Shown here: one piece after another, positions 42,822-52,139 of the stretch
How the letters are laid out: each line of letters opens with the position of its first letter
How positions within the stretch are numbered: the stretch's first letter is position 1
NCBI RefSeq assembly: GCF_021044565.1
Contig: NZ_CP087997.1
Span: 1,860,001 to 1,924,000, forward strand
Origin: Subtercola endophyticus
Lineage (GTDB): Bacteria > Actinomycetota > Actinomycetes > Actinomycetales > Microbacteriaceae
Direction: 5' to 3'
DNA length: 64,000 bases
Notes under the pieces: generated by a model
Told to the model about the DNA's origin: nothing
Databases searched by the model: none
The model's input: the letters and a program-made list of their open reading frames with translations, nothing else
Program-made: the position numbers and the translations under genes

Positions 42822-43784
42822 TCAGCCTTTGAGCGCGCCGGAAGTACCGGCGGCGCTGATGAACTGGCGCTGGAAGATGAGAAAAACCGACACCGGGATG
42901 ACGATCGATGCGAACAGTGCTGCGAGGAAGACAGAGAGATCGGTGCCGGATTCCAGCAAGGGCAGGGCGACCGAGAGCGGTCGCACCGAGTCGGCGGGCA
43001 GCACGAGCAGGGGCCAGAGGAAGTCTTTGTATGCGGCCACGATCGACAGCAGCGAGACAACCCCGATGATGGGCTTCGACAGCGGAAGCACAATGCTCCA
43101 GAACACCCGGATCGGCCCGGCACCGTCGAGCTCGGCCGCCTCGTAGAGTTCGCCCGGAATGCCCGCGAAGAACCGTTGCACGAGCAGCACGTTGAACGCG
43201 TTCGCAGAGGCCGGCAGCCAGACCGCCCAGAAGGTGTTGACCAGGTTGATGCCGAGCAATGGTATGTCGACGATCGTGAGATACAGGCTCACCAGCGAGA
43301 TCACACCTGGAACGAACAAGGTGGCCAGAACCGCCGCCTCGATCACCTTCGCGTACCTCGGCCGAAGTACCGCGAGTGCGTACCCGCCGGTCGTGGCGAC
43401 GATGAGGCTGAAGAACCAGGTGCCGAGGCAGACCCACAGGGTATTCAGGAGGTATCCGCCGAAATGGATGCGATTGAAGGCCTCGGCGAAATTCTCCCAG
43501 TGAAGACTCGAAGGCCAGAGGCCGAGCGGCTGCGCCAGGGTCTCGGTGGTGGTCGAAGTCGCCGCTTTGAAAAGCCAGAACAACGGTCCGACGCTGATCA
43601 CGACGAGGCCGCCGAGTACAAGCACTCCGAACACGATCACGACGATCCGCACCCGGGGTGAACGCCGATCAGCTGCAGAGATTATGCTTCGCGACGAAGC
43701 GAGCTCATTGCGCCGCTCGGCGCGACGAGAGAGCGGAGGCGGCACGATCGGGGCGATCGCCGGCGGCACATCGAGGCGGGTCAT
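42822..43784 (-). CDS. Carbohydrate ABC transporter permease, MalG type
   Basis: ATG 43784 overlaps the stop of the first permease (ATGA), giving 320 residues with six membrane segments after a long cytoplasmic N-terminus of about 55 residues. The EAA loop that contacts the ATPase is ELYEAAELDGAGPIRVFWS, followed by IVLPLSKP. It forms a heterodimer with the permease encoded just upstream. No ATPase gene is found in the operon, so a shared MsiK-like ATPase encoded elsewhere probably energises import, as is known for actinobacterial sugar importers. Confidence 0.93.
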   Translation of the reverse strand: MTRLDVPPAIAPIVPPPLSRRAERRNELASSRSIISAADRRSPRVRIVVIVFGVLVLGGLVVISVGPLFWLFKAATSTTTETLAQPLGLWPSSLHWENFAEAFNRIHFGGYLLNTLWVCLGTWFFSLIVATTGGYALAVLRPRYAKVIEAAVLATLFVPGVISLVSLYLTIVDIPLLGINLVNTFWAVWLPASANAFNVLLVQRFFAGIPGELYEAAELDGAGPIRVFWSIVLPLSKPIIGVVSLLSIVAAYKDFLWPLLVLPADSVRPLSVALPLLESGTDLSVFLAALFASIVIPVSVFLIFQRQFISAAGTSGALKG

Positions 43785-44752
43785 GCGCGGCTCCAACGAC
43801 GGGTTGATAAAAGGAACAAAGCCGAGAGGATGCCGAGCGCGATCGCCAGCATGAGGCTGAGCGACGTCGCCTTACCGAAGTCGCCGTTCACGAAGGCGTA
43901 GCGGTAGATGAGCATCAGGATGCTCATCGTGCGGTTCTCGGGGCCGCCTCCAGTCATGACGTAGGGCTCGGTGAAGATCTGCACTGTACCGACCAGTTGC
44001 AGGAGCAGCAGCACCAGGATGACCGGACGCAGCTGCGGGAGGGTGACGTGCCAGACGCGTTGCAACACACCGGCACCGTCGATCTCCGCGGCTTCGTATA
44101 GTTCGGGTGGCACGGCAAGCAGTGCGGCGAGGTAGATGATAGTGGCCGTGCCGAACGACGCCCAGGTCGCCTGCACCACGATCGCCGGCAGAGCCAGGTT
44201 GGCGTCGTTCAGCCAGGCGAACGGACCAATTCCCACCAAGCCCAGGAAGCTGTTGAACACGCCCCCCGGCCCTGGTTGGTACAGGCTCTTCCAGAGCAGC
44301 ACCGCGACCACGGGCGGGATGATCACCGGCACATAGGCGAGCACGGAGGCCGGACCACGCAGCTTCCGCAGTTCACCGAGAAACACCGCGAGCAACAGCG
44401 GAACGGGAAATCCGATGAGCAGCGCCAGCAGCGTGAACGCCACGGTGTTGAGTACGGCCGTCTGCAGCAGAGGGTCGGCGAGCACGCGCTGGAAGTTCTC
44501 GAGGCCCACCCAGTCGGTGGTGATGAAGTTGGTCTGCTGCAGGCTGAGCAGAAGGCTCTGCACGATCGGCCACCAGGAGAACAGTCCGAATGCAAGAAGC
44601 AGTGGCACGAAGAACGCGAATACCAGCAGGCGCGAACGCAGAGGGGCCTCCTTCTTACGTCGCTTCGGTGGGGTCGTGGATGCCCCCGGCGGCGTGCGCG
44701 CCGCAGAATCCGTCGCGCCGCGGTGCTCGAACGAGACCTCCGTGAGAGCCAT
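43781..44752 (-). CDS. Carbohydrate ABC transporter permease, MalF type
   Basis: ATG 44752 follows AAGGAG and gives 323 residues with six membrane segments and the EAA loop ELYEAAEIDGAGVLQRVWH, then VTLPQLRP. The N-terminal 45 residues are cytoplasmic and basic (PKRRKKEA). This is the upstream member of the permease pair and overlaps the MalG-type gene by 4 bp. Together with the binding protein encoded at 44838 it forms the importer for the oligosaccharide that the alpha-galactosidase cleaves. Confidence 0.93.
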   Translation of the reverse strand: MALTEVSFEHRGATDSAARTPPGASTTPPKRRKKEAPLRSRLLVFAFFVPLLLAFGLFSWWPIVQSLLLSLQQTNFITTDWVGLENFQRVLADPLLQTAVLNTVAFTLLALLIGFPVPLLLAVFLGELRKLRGPASVLAYVPVIIPPVVAVLLWKSLYQPGPGGVFNSFLGLVGIGPFAWLNDANLALPAIVVQATWASFGTATIIYLAALLAVPPELYEAAEIDGAGVLQRVWHVTLPQLRPVILVLLLLQLVGTVQIFTEPYVMTGGGPENRTMSILMLIYRYAFVNGDFGKATSLSLMLAIALGILSALFLLSTRRWSRA

Positions 44753-44837
44753 CGTCTTTCTCCTTGTCTGTGTACTGCGGCGGGGGCGGGAGTCGTTGGG
44801 GCGCCGGATCGAGCATCCGAACCGGCACCCCCGGCGC

Positions 44838-46196
44838 TCACCCTGCGTCGATCGCTGCCTGGGCAGTCTTCTGCGCCTCCGTGAGCAAGCCGTCGATGTC
44901 TGCATCTTGGCGGGTCAGCACGGCCTGGACCACTGTGTCGAGCGTCGCGTAGATCTCCTGCGCCTTCACCGGCGGCTCAGGGTGCAGCGGCACGGTCGCG
45001 GAGGTGGAGAGGTAGGCGACGAAGTGTTCGCGGGGAACGTTGATGTAGTCCGCCACCCAGCCGAGGTAGCGATCTTGCACGCTCTGGCCTACGACGGGAA
45101 GGGTGGGAGCGCCTACGGGAGCACCGTCGGCAGCTGCGGCCTTCGCCTGCGAGACCGCGAGAGCCTGATCGGTGTACTTCTCGAAGTTGTGATACTGAAT
45201 CCACTTCACGGCCGCGGCCGCCTCCCCGGGCGACGCCTTGGGGTTCACGACGGCCGCCGTGCCGCCGCCGAGGGTGCCGATGCCGTCAGCAGACTGCGGC
45301 AACGGGCCGAGGCCGAAATCGTCGGGATTCATGCCGAGGTTGGTGACGACGTTCTGGTACGCGTCGGCACCCATGACGAACATGCCCACCTGGCCGGCGG
45401 CGAAGGCGGAGTTCGCGTCGTTGTAGTCGAGCAGAAAATTGCTGCCGAACACGTTGTCGGTCCAGCGGAGGGTCTGGAAAAATTCCAGCGCCTGCTTCGT
45501 GGAGTCATTGGCGACGGTCGCCTTGGTGCCATCTTCACTCTCGAGCGAGCTGCCGAAACCGGTCGAGACAGCGGCGAGGGTCCAGCCGCCAGTGTTGTCT
45601 TTGGTCATGGACTGGAAGCCCTGCACTCCGGTCTTGTCCTGAATGATCTTGGCGTCGGCCTGCACCTCATCCCACGTGGCCGGCGGGGTGTCAGGATCGA
45701 GGCCGGCTTTGGTGAACAGTGCCCGATTGTAGAGCAGCCCCATCGTGTACGCGTTCCATGGCACTCCGTAGACGGCTCCGCCGTCGCTGACGACATCGAC
45801 CACGCTGGGGTTGAGGGTAGAGAGCACCTCGCTGCTCGAGAACTCAGACGAGATGTCGGCCACCTGTTTGCGGGCGATCAGGCCCGAGATCTCGGTGAAC
45901 GGAACATCGATAGTGGTCGGCATGGTGCCGCCGGCCAGCAACGCCTGGAAGGTGTCGGCCATCCACACATCCTCGGTCGGCGTCACGCTGATACCCGGGT
46001 TCTCCTTCTCGAAGGTGTCGATCTGGGCGAGGAAGTCGCTGCGGAGTTCAGGTTGGTCGGTGTGCGGAAGGCCGCCGACGGTGATGCTGGTCGTACCGTC
46101 GGACGGGCTGCCGCCCGAGCATCCGCTCAGCGCGGCGGCGGCGATGCCGACCACGGCGACGACCCCGGTGATCCGGGCTGCGAGGGGTGTTTTCAC
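44838..46196 (-). CDS. Extracellular sugar-binding lipoprotein (solute-binding family 1)
   Basis: The 452-residue protein has a signal peptide with the lipobox AALSGC (Cys26). The mature part follows the family 1 pattern: IDTFEKENPGISVTPTEDVW at the start, the central VDVVSDGGAVYGVPWNAYTMGLLYNR with PATWDEV, and FAAGQVGMFVMGADAY later. It captures the oligosaccharide for the two permeases downstream. The gene has AAGGAG before the ATG and lies 41-88 bp after the secreted glycosidase, depending on which of its two possible 3' ends is used. Confidence 0.92.
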   Translation of the reverse strand: MKTPLAARITGVVAVVGIAAAALSGCSGGSPSDGTTSITVGGLPHTDQPELRSDFLAQIDTFEKENPGISVTPTEDVWMADTFQALLAGGTMPTTIDVPFTEISGLIARKQVADISSEFSSSEVLSTLNPSVVDVVSDGGAVYGVPWNAYTMGLLYNRALFTKAGLDPDTPPATWDEVQADAKIIQDKTGVQGFQSMTKDNTGGWTLAAVSTGFGSSLESEDGTKATVANDSTKQALEFFQTLRWTDNVFGSNFLLDYNDANSAFAAGQVGMFVMGADAYQNVVTNLGMNPDDFGLGPLPQSADGIGTLGGGTAAVVNPKASPGEAAAAVKWIQYHNFEKYTDQALAVSQAKAAAADGAPVGAPTLPVVGQSVQDRYLGWVADYINVPREHFVAYLSTSATVPLHPEPPVKAQEIYATLDTVVQAVLTRQDADIDGLLTEAQKTAQAAIDAG

Positions 46197-46283
46197 GAGT
46201 TACTCCTTTGTTGTGTGAATGGGTGAATTCGAGTGGTCATGACGTTGGATCGCCACGGCGGCGCCGCCAGAGGAACAGGAGCG

Positions 46284-49200
46284 TCATCCCCAGACCGAGG
46301 TGTGCGAGCACCGCGACGGCCGAGTCGAGTGCCAAGCCGCATGAGTGAATGGATGCATCCGGCATCGGGGTGATGTCGGGGTTGTGGTCGGGGTCGGGGT
46401 CGGGGTTGATGTCGGGGTCGGCGTCGGGGTCGGCGTTGGGGTCGGGGTCGGCGTAGGCGTAGACGCAGCCGCAGCATCGAGCCGCACGGTGTTGAACCCG
46501 GCAGGGTTCTTGGCCTCGGCAACCCCGCTGCCCCAGCTCAGCCAGCCCCGACGGCCCGAACCGTCATTCTCGTTGACGACGGCCGTCATGGCGAACAGCC
46601 GATCGGCAGGGTCGATGCCCAGGGTCGTCCACGGAATCGCGATCTCGTAGCTCGTGGTCGCGGCCTGATCGTCACGGGTGATGCGGGCATCCACACCCTC
46701 CGGGTGGGTGCTGACGTCAGCCGGCGACCATCGCCAGACATCGACCGGCCCTGCGTCGGTGAGCGCGGCGCCGAGTTCGCTGACCCGCGCGGATTCGCCG
46801 CTTGCTCCCCGCGTGATGCCGAGCTGGAGTCCATCTCCTCCCCAGATGTCAGCACCACGGTTGGGTTGCGACCGCTCGTCGTCGACGATACGAGCCGAAA
46901 CGTAGAGGTTCTGCTGATCGTACGTGAGCCACAACTGCCCCGACAGGTCCGAGTCTCCGGCCCATCCGGTGACCGGTGGCGACGCGTCACCAACAAAGGA
47001 GTTCGAAGCGAGCGCCGTGACCGCGGAATCCACGTTCCCGTCGACGGTCACCGACTGCTCTGGCGCCGCGGTGATCGCTGCAACCGGCTGCAGGATGCCC
47101 GTGGCCGTGGCCGTGGGAGTGTCGCCGATTGTGACGCGGGCGTTCCATTCCGTACCCGCAGCGGCCGACACCGGCACGTCGAGTGTCGCCTTCGCGCCGG
47201 GCTCGACGATCGTGTCGGCAAGGCCGGAGCCCTGCTGATCGCCGACCGCCCAGGTGAGCTCGCCGAGAGTGGCCGCCACCGCGCCCGAGTTCATGACACG
47301 AAGGCGCAAGACCTCGTCGCCCTCCTCGGTCAACGCGTGGGTGCCGTCGATCGAGAACGGCGCGATCGACGTACCCGTGGCCTGCAAGAGGGCCACAGGA
47401 TCGCCCGCAACCGAGACCTCAGCGGTGTAGACCCGGTCGCCGGGCACCGACTGCGCGGGATAGCTGACGGACGCCGAGCCGCTGGCTCCGGATGCGGCGG
47501 TACCCGTCGTCGTCGCGCCGCCGGCGGCCACCGAGAACTCGAGCGCGTTCGCACCGCCGTTCACAGCGGTGACCGTTCCGTCGGCAGGCTCGCCCACGAC
47601 CTCCGGGTCGACGGCCAGAGCGAAGGCGTCGCTCGGTGCGACGCCGGTGACGACGCCCTCGACGTAGACGGGATCAGGGCCGACCGAGAGGTAGGCGTGC
47701 CCTCCCGCATCTGCTGTCAGAGTCGTCTCCCGCCCGTACAGATCGGTGACGGCAAGGTCGGCACCGGGCGCAGCGGCCACCGCAATCGTTCCCGGAGTGT
47801 CGGCCCACAGGGCGTGCAGCGTCGATGCTCCGCCGGCGTCGAAAGAGACGTCGTGCCCGTCAACGCCGAAGGTCGATTGCCCCGCGAGCGGCCGCTCATC
47901 GATCATCCGTCCGAGCACGGCGTTTCCGACATAGGCTGGCTTCGGCGTGTACGCGCCGCGAGGATCTGCCTCGTTGCGGATGATGCCGAATCGGTTCTCG
48001 ATGTTCGCCGCGTCGGTGCCGTCGTCTTTGAAGTCGTAGATCGTGTACTGCGCGGCTCCGTCGGCGAAGGCGAGAAGTTGCGCCCGCACGATCGAGCGAG
48101 CCTGCGCTGTCTCGCTGATGCCCTGCGAGTTCGAACTCGTCGGCCAGCCCTGCTCGGTGATATAGAGCGGCTTCGTGACCCCGTGATCGGCCATGATCTG
48201 GTTGATCCGATCGAGGTAGACCATCGATGCCTCAGGATTCTGCGGAAAAACGTAGGGGTGAATGGAGACGCCGTCGACATAGTCGAGACCGCCCAGGTCG
48301 CAGAACTCCTGGAACCAGTCGTCCCAATCCTGCACGATGGCCAGCGCAGGCCCGATGATCTTCACGCTCGGATCAACGGCCCGCATGGCGTCGGCAGTGG
48401 TCTTCAGCAGGGCCACGTAGTTGGCGGGGGTCGCCCCCGCCGGGCCGTCTTGGTCGCGCCAGTTCCACTCGTTCCAGACCTCGTACTCGGTGTCGTCGGT
48501 GCCGAATTCGTCGAGCGACGCAACGGCATACCGGGCGAACGCTTCGCGCTGTTCGTCGGTCGACGGCGCCTCATCGGGGTAGTACGCCGCGTTGCCATAC
48601 GACAGAATCTGCAGGTAGTCGACATTGGAGTCGCTGAGCGCGGTCGTGTAGGCCTTCACTTTGTCGCTGAACACGATCTGCCCCGGCGTGGTCTCCTGCT
48701 CGGCCCAGTATGCCTCGTCACGGGCCGTCGAGATGCCACCCTCGGAGATCAGGGAGGTGAGTGCCTGATCCCAGTTGAAACCGAAGTGCGTCGCCACGGC
48801 CATCCGCGTGTCTGTGGAACTCGCAAAGTCGTGGGAGGCGAGCACGGCGAAATCAGTTCCGCCCGTCGTGGTGGTGCCGTCGGCGGCCGTAGCGACGAGG
48901 TCGACCTGATACCAGCCCGGCTCCGTGATCGAGAGGGGCAGTTCTCCGGCGAGCGCCGTCGTCGCAGCCGATCCGGTGGCGACGGATGTTCCCGAGGAAT
49001 CGCGAACCTGCCACGAGAGGGTCTCTCCAGAACTCGCGAAACCGAGCAGAACCGGGTCGCCGGCGGTGAAGACGTTGCCGAGCGTGCTGGGGGTGACGGC
49101 GAGCGCCGGAACGGTGGCAGGTGTGGTGATCGCCGTAATATCATCGATCTCGGCGCTCGCCGCGGCGAGATGGGTGACCGGGTTCCATTCGTCGAAGACG

Positions 49201-49739
49201 AAGGAGACCGCCGCCAGCGGGCCGTGCCACACGCCGTCGTTCGCGCCATCCCAGTGCGCAGCGCTGGCTCCGCCTGCCAGGTCGGTGACGCTGACCTGCT
49301 GCCATCCCGTCTGCGACGGGTCCAGAGTCACCAGCTGCTGATGAAGCTGCCCCGTCGAATCTCTCAACCGCAACGCCACCGCAGCGATTTCGGTGCTCTT
49401 CACTCGGAACGTCAACTCGGTCAGATCTACCGAAGGAACCTCCCGCACGAACTCGGCGACACCTCCGCTGGGAATGGTCATATCGAAACGGCCACTGCTC
49501 ACCCCGCTCCCGCTGTCGCTCGCGACGCGGGTCAGCGCAGCCGTCGCACCGTTGTAGCTGACAGCCGACCAGCCCTCGCCATCGCTCTCAAAGCCGCCGA
49601 GCACAACGGATCCTGGGTCGGCGGCGGCGCTCGAGACGCCGGCGAGCGGCGCAGCAACCAACGCAACGATCGTCGCCACGACTGCTGCGGCGGCACGTGC
49701 ACGACGTGCGAGCGGACGCGGTGCCGGGGCTTGATTCAT
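46284..49739 (-). CDS. Secreted multidomain clan-A glycosidase (GH39-like) with CBM9-like domain and probable frameshifted anchor
   Basis: ATG 49739 after AAGGAGGAG gives 1151 residues. After a Sec signal (to about residue 43) comes a beta-sandwich shared with the esterase at 37501 (about 45-210). Then come an Ig-like part and a TIM barrel (about 315-650) with acid/base Glu about 423 in EVWNEWN and nucleophile Glu about 529 in YITEQGWPTS. Further beta domains follow, a CBM9-like domain lies at about 898-1083, and then a (Thr-Pro)n linker. In frame the protein ends in an unnatural tail. One base out of frame the DNA encodes ALDSAVAVLAHLGLGMTLLF and an RRRRGDPTS end (to 46237), a plausible membrane anchor, so a single-base deletion or error is likely. 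Substrate probably a plant-type glycan. Confidence 0.85.
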   Translation of the reverse strand: MNQAPAPRPLARRARAAAAVVATIVALVAAPLAGVSSAAADPGSVVLGGFESDGEGWSAVSYNGATAALTRVASDSGSGVSSGRFDMTIPSGGVAEFVREVPSVDLTELTFRVKSTEIAAVALRLRDSTGQLHQQLVTLDPSQTGWQQVSVTDLAGGASAAHWDGANDGVWHGPLAAVSFVFDEWNPVTHLAAASAEIDDITAITTPATVPALAVTPSTLGNVFTAGDPVLLGFASSGETLSWQVRDSSGTSVATGSAATTALAGELPLSITEPGWYQVDLVATAADGTTTTGGTDFAVLASHDFASSTDTRMAVATHFGFNWDQALTSLISEGGISTARDEAYWAEQETTPGQIVFSDKVKAYTTALSDSNVDYLQILSYGNAAYYPDEAPSTDEQREAFARYAVASLDEFGTDDTEYEVWNEWNWRDQDGPAGATPANYVALLKTTADAMRAVDPSVKIIGPALAIVQDWDDWFQEFCDLGGLDYVDGVSIHPYVFPQNPEASMVYLDRINQIMADHGVTKPLYITEQGWPTSSNSQGISETAQARSIVRAQLLAFADGAAQYTIYDFKDDGTDAANIENRFGIIRNEADPRGAYTPKPAYVGNAVLGRMIDERPLAGQSTFGVDGHDVSFDAGGASTLHALWADTPGTIAVAAAPGADLAVTDLYGRETTLTADAGGHAYLSVGPDPVYVEGVVTGVAPSDAFALAVDPEVVGEPADGTVTAVNGGANALEFSVAAGGATTTGTAASGASGSASVSYPAQSVPGDRVYTAEVSVAGDPVALLQATGTSIAPFSIDGTHALTEEGDEVLRLRVMNSGAVAATLGELTWAVGDQQGSGLADTIVEPGAKATLDVPVSAAAGTEWNARVTIGDTPTATATGILQPVAAITAAPEQSVTVDGNVDSAVTALASNSFVGDASPPVTGWAGDSDLSGQLWLTYDQQNLYVSARIVDDERSQPNRGADIWGGDGLQLGITRGASGESARVSELGAALTDAGPVDVWRWSPADVSTHPEGVDARITRDDQAATTSYEIAIPWTTLGIDPADRLFAMTAVVNENDGSGRRGWLSWGSGVAEAKNPAGFNTVRLDAAAASTPTPTPTPTPTPTPTPTSTPTPTPTTTPTSPRCRMHPFTHAAWHSTRPSRCSHTSVWG

Positions 49740-49760
49740 CGGGCTCTCCTCCTTGAGATG

Positions 49761-49816
49761 TGCGAAACCGCTTTCGCATCGGTAATTAGCATCACCGGTC
49801 TGCTCGAAATTGTCAA
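49761..49816 (-). promoter_or_regulatory. LacI-type operator and -35 box of the nine-gene sugar operon
   Basis: The operator TGCGAAACCGCTTTCGCA (49761-49778) has perfect 7-bp arms around CCGC. It starts 22 bp upstream of the first gene. A consensus TTGACA lies upstream on the minus strand (49811-49816), with an A+T-rich TAATTA in between as a possible -10. The divergent LacI gene starts 84 bp away. The identical operator recurs at 53038. Confidence 0.85.
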
Positions 49817-49862
49817 CCTGCAATTGCGACTCAGGGGCAGAAGGCGTAACTACGATGGGAAG

Positions 49863-50855
49863 ATGATCGATCCCCCGGTGACCCTCAGCGAGGTCGCCGC
49901 TGCCGCAGGCGTCTCGGTCTCGACCGCATCCAAAGCCCTGAACGACACCGATCGGGTGTCGGCGAAGACACGGGCCCACGTGACCGAGACCGCACGAAGA
50001 CTCGGTTTCCGCGGCAACGCGCTCGCTAGAGCATTCGCGAATGGCCACAGTCAGACCATCGGCGTGCTCACCCACCGTGTCGCCAATCCGTTCAGCCGCG
50101 CGGTGCTTGCGGGCGCGGCGACAACGCTGGGTCTGCATGAGCAGGCGATGCTGCTCTACGACGCGCGCTTCGGCGACGAGGCCATGGCCGAGAGCATCGC
50201 TCAGTTGCACGCACGCCGCATCGACGGGGTCATCGTGATCGGCGATGGAACGTCGTTCGCCACGAAGTCGATCACAGACCAGTTCGAAGTACCGGTGGTC
50301 TACGCATTCACGCTCTCCGATCATCCGAACGACCTCACCGTCACGGCCGACGACCACGAGATCGGCCGTCTCGCCGCCCAACGTTTCATCGACTCTGGGC
50401 GCCGCGGAATCGTACACATGACAGGCCCGGCCAGCGACCATGCAGCCATCGCCCGTGAGCAGGGCGCCCGGTCAGCCTTGAACGCATCCGGCCTCGACTG
50501 GGCCACCCCGCCTCGCTTCGGGTCATGGACAGAACTCTGGGGCGAGACGGCCCTCGGCGACGTCATCGCCGCCGTGCCTGATCTCGACGCGATCTTCTGC
50601 GGCAACGACCATATCGCGCGCGGCGCCGAACGCCGCCTGCAGAGCCTCGGTCGGTCGGTACCCGGCGACGTCGCTCTGATCGGGGTCGACAACTGGGAGC
50701 GGCTCATGGTCGACCAGGCCATCCAGCACCTGACCACCGTCGACGTCGGGCTCGAGCGAATCGGCGAGCTCGCCGCTCTGCACCTCCTCGAGCCGGGTGA
50801 CGAGCGTGGGCTACACCTCGTGCCGCCCACGCTCGTGCTGGCCGAGACCGGATGA
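49863..50855 (+). CDS. LacI family transcriptional repressor
   Basis: The 330-residue protein has the LacI helix-turn-helix at the N-terminus (VTLSEVAAAAGVSVSTASKA, then LNDTDRVSAKTR), the hinge ARAFANGHSQTIGVL and the periplasmic-binding-like sensor domain to the end. It is divergent from the nine-gene operon; the operator at 49761 lies in between, and an identical one precedes the dehydrogenase gene at 53022. It is therefore the probable repressor of the whole island, released by a sugar or sugar acid. GGGAAG lies before the ATG. Confidence 0.92.
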   Translation: MIDPPVTLSEVAAAAGVSVSTASKALNDTDRVSAKTRAHVTETARRLGFRGNALARAFANGHSQTIGVLTHRVANPFSRAVLAGAATTLGLHEQAMLLYDARFGDEAMAESIAQLHARRIDGVIVIGDGTSFATKSITDQFEVPVVYAFTLSDHPNDLTVTADDHEIGRLAAQRFIDSGRRGIVHMTGPASDHAAIAREQGARSALNASGLDWATPPRFGSWTELWGETALGDVIAAVPDLDAIFCGNDHIARGAERRLQSLGRSVPGDVALIGVDNWERLMVDQAIQHLTTVDVGLERIGELAALHLLEPGDERGLHLVPPTLVLAETG

Positions 50856-50882
50856 CGAGTGCGCTGCCGCGCCGGACGCGAT

Positions 50883-52139
50883 TCACGGGGCGCGCAAGGT
50901 GCCATCCGGCGAACGCACGCGTGACGCCCAGACGTCGTGCGCCGAGTGGCCGGGCGGATACGCTGCCGCCGCGCGTTCGTCGAGTTCGATACCCCAGCCA
51001 GGGGAGTCATTCGGTCGAATCCAGCCGTCGACGATGCGAAGCGTTCCGGGAAACACCTCGTGCACCACTTCGGAGAAGACGTAACCCTCCTGGATGCCGA
51101 ATGCAGGCGAGGTGACATCCAGCGCTATATTGGCTGCGGCCCCGACCGGCGACGTGTCGCCCGGTGCGTGCCACGCGGTGCGCACGCCAGTGAATTCGGC
51201 GAGCGCCGCGAGCTTGCGACCGGGGGTCAGCCCGCCGATCGCCGAGATGTGGCACCGCAGGTAGTCGACAGCGCCGGTGAGCACCAGTCGCGCCGCGGCC
51301 TGCACAGACGTCGCCAGCTCGCCGACGGCAATGGGAACAGGCGACGCAGCGCGCACCTCGGGCAACCGCTCCCAATCTTCAGGCGCGAGCACATCTTCGA
51401 GGAAGAAGAGATCAAACGGCTCGAGACGCCGCGCGAGCAGCACCGCCTGCTTCGGAGTGAGACGCGAGTGCACGTCGTGCAGCAGTCCGGTACCCACCGG
51501 CAGCTCAGATCGCGCCCGGTCGAACAGTTCAGGTGTCTGGCGCAGGTACTCCTCGACGCTCCATCCGTCGGGGTACGGGGCGCCCGGATGTGCGCCGGCG
51601 GTACCCGGAGCCCCGTAGGCGCCGAGTCCCTTCTGCCCGGCCTGTATTCTCACGTTGCGCCATCCGGCCTCGAGCAGTTCGCCGGCGTGATCGACGGCGG
51701 CTCCGATACTCGGTCCGCTGGCGTGGATGTACGCGTCAGCGGCACCGCGCACCCGACCGCCGAGGAGTTCATGCACCGGCATGCCGGCACGCTTACCGGC
51801 GATGTCCCACAGAGCAAGGTCGATGCCCGAAATCGCGTTGTTACCCACGGGGCCTTCGCGCCAGTAGGAGCTGAGCTTGGCAAGCCTGGTGAGATCTTCG
51901 ATATCGGCGGGGCTGCGACCGACGAGCAGCGGCTCGAGCGCCTCGATGTAGGCCACCACCGCCTGCCAGCGCTGGGTGAAGGTAGCGCAGCCGAGCCCGT
52001 GCAGCCCGTCGTCGGTGGTGTCGATGCACACCACGACGAGGGGGATGCCCTCCGGTGCAGTGACGATGCAGCGCACCGCGGTGATGCGCACACTATCGCG
52101 CGAGGGCCACGGCACCGGGAACGAACGGTCATCCGACAT
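50883..52139 (-). CDS. Sugar-acid dehydratase of the mannonate dehydratase (ManD) enolase-superfamily group
   Basis: The 418-residue protein fits ManD subgroup length. The metal ligands and base are visible: LLHDVHSRLT (Asp plus the His characteristic of ManD), FFLEDVLAPED and IAVGELATS, which supply the Asp/Glu/Glu triad, then the HAPGDTSP region. The N-terminal capping domain has the GCATFTQRW region. The predicted reaction is loss of water from an aldonate such as D-mannonate, D-gluconate or a related acid to give 2-keto-3-deoxygluconate, the substrate of the kinase encoded at 39012. The start lies inside the end of the dehydrogenase gene (11-bp overlap). Confidence 0.85.
   Translation of the reverse strand: MSDDRSFPVPWPSRDSVRITAVRCIVTAPEGIPLVVVCIDTTDDGLHGLGCATFTQRWQAVVAYIEALEPLLVGRSPADIEDLTRLAKLSSYWREGPVGNNAISGIDLALWDIAGKRAGMPVHELLGGRVRGAADAYIHASGPSIGAAVDHAGELLEAGWRNVRIQAGQKGLGAYGAPGTAGAHPGAPYPDGWSVEEYLRQTPELFDRARSELPVGTGLLHDVHSRLTPKQAVLLARRLEPFDLFFLEDVLAPEDWERLPEVRAASPVPIAVGELATSVQAAARLVLTGAVDYLRCHISAIGGLTPGRKLAALAEFTGVRTAWHAPGDTSPVGAAANIALDVTSPAFGIQEGYVFSEVVHEVFPGTLRIVDGWIRPNDSPGWGIELDERAAAAYPPGHSAHDVWASRVRSPDGTLRAP

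Noticed and set aside
46345..46500. Programmed -1 ribosomal frameshift for the glycosidase anchor
   Set aside because: No classical slippery heptamer with downstream structure was found; a one-base deletion or sequence error is simpler, although not excluded by sequence alone.
46704..49862. A very long open + strand frame, more than 1000 codons, reading into the LacI gene
   Set aside because: It is the opposite strand of the secreted glycosidase. The translation is Arg-rich without any domain, while the minus strand has signal peptide, catalytic motifs and CBM. Only the part from 49863 is real.
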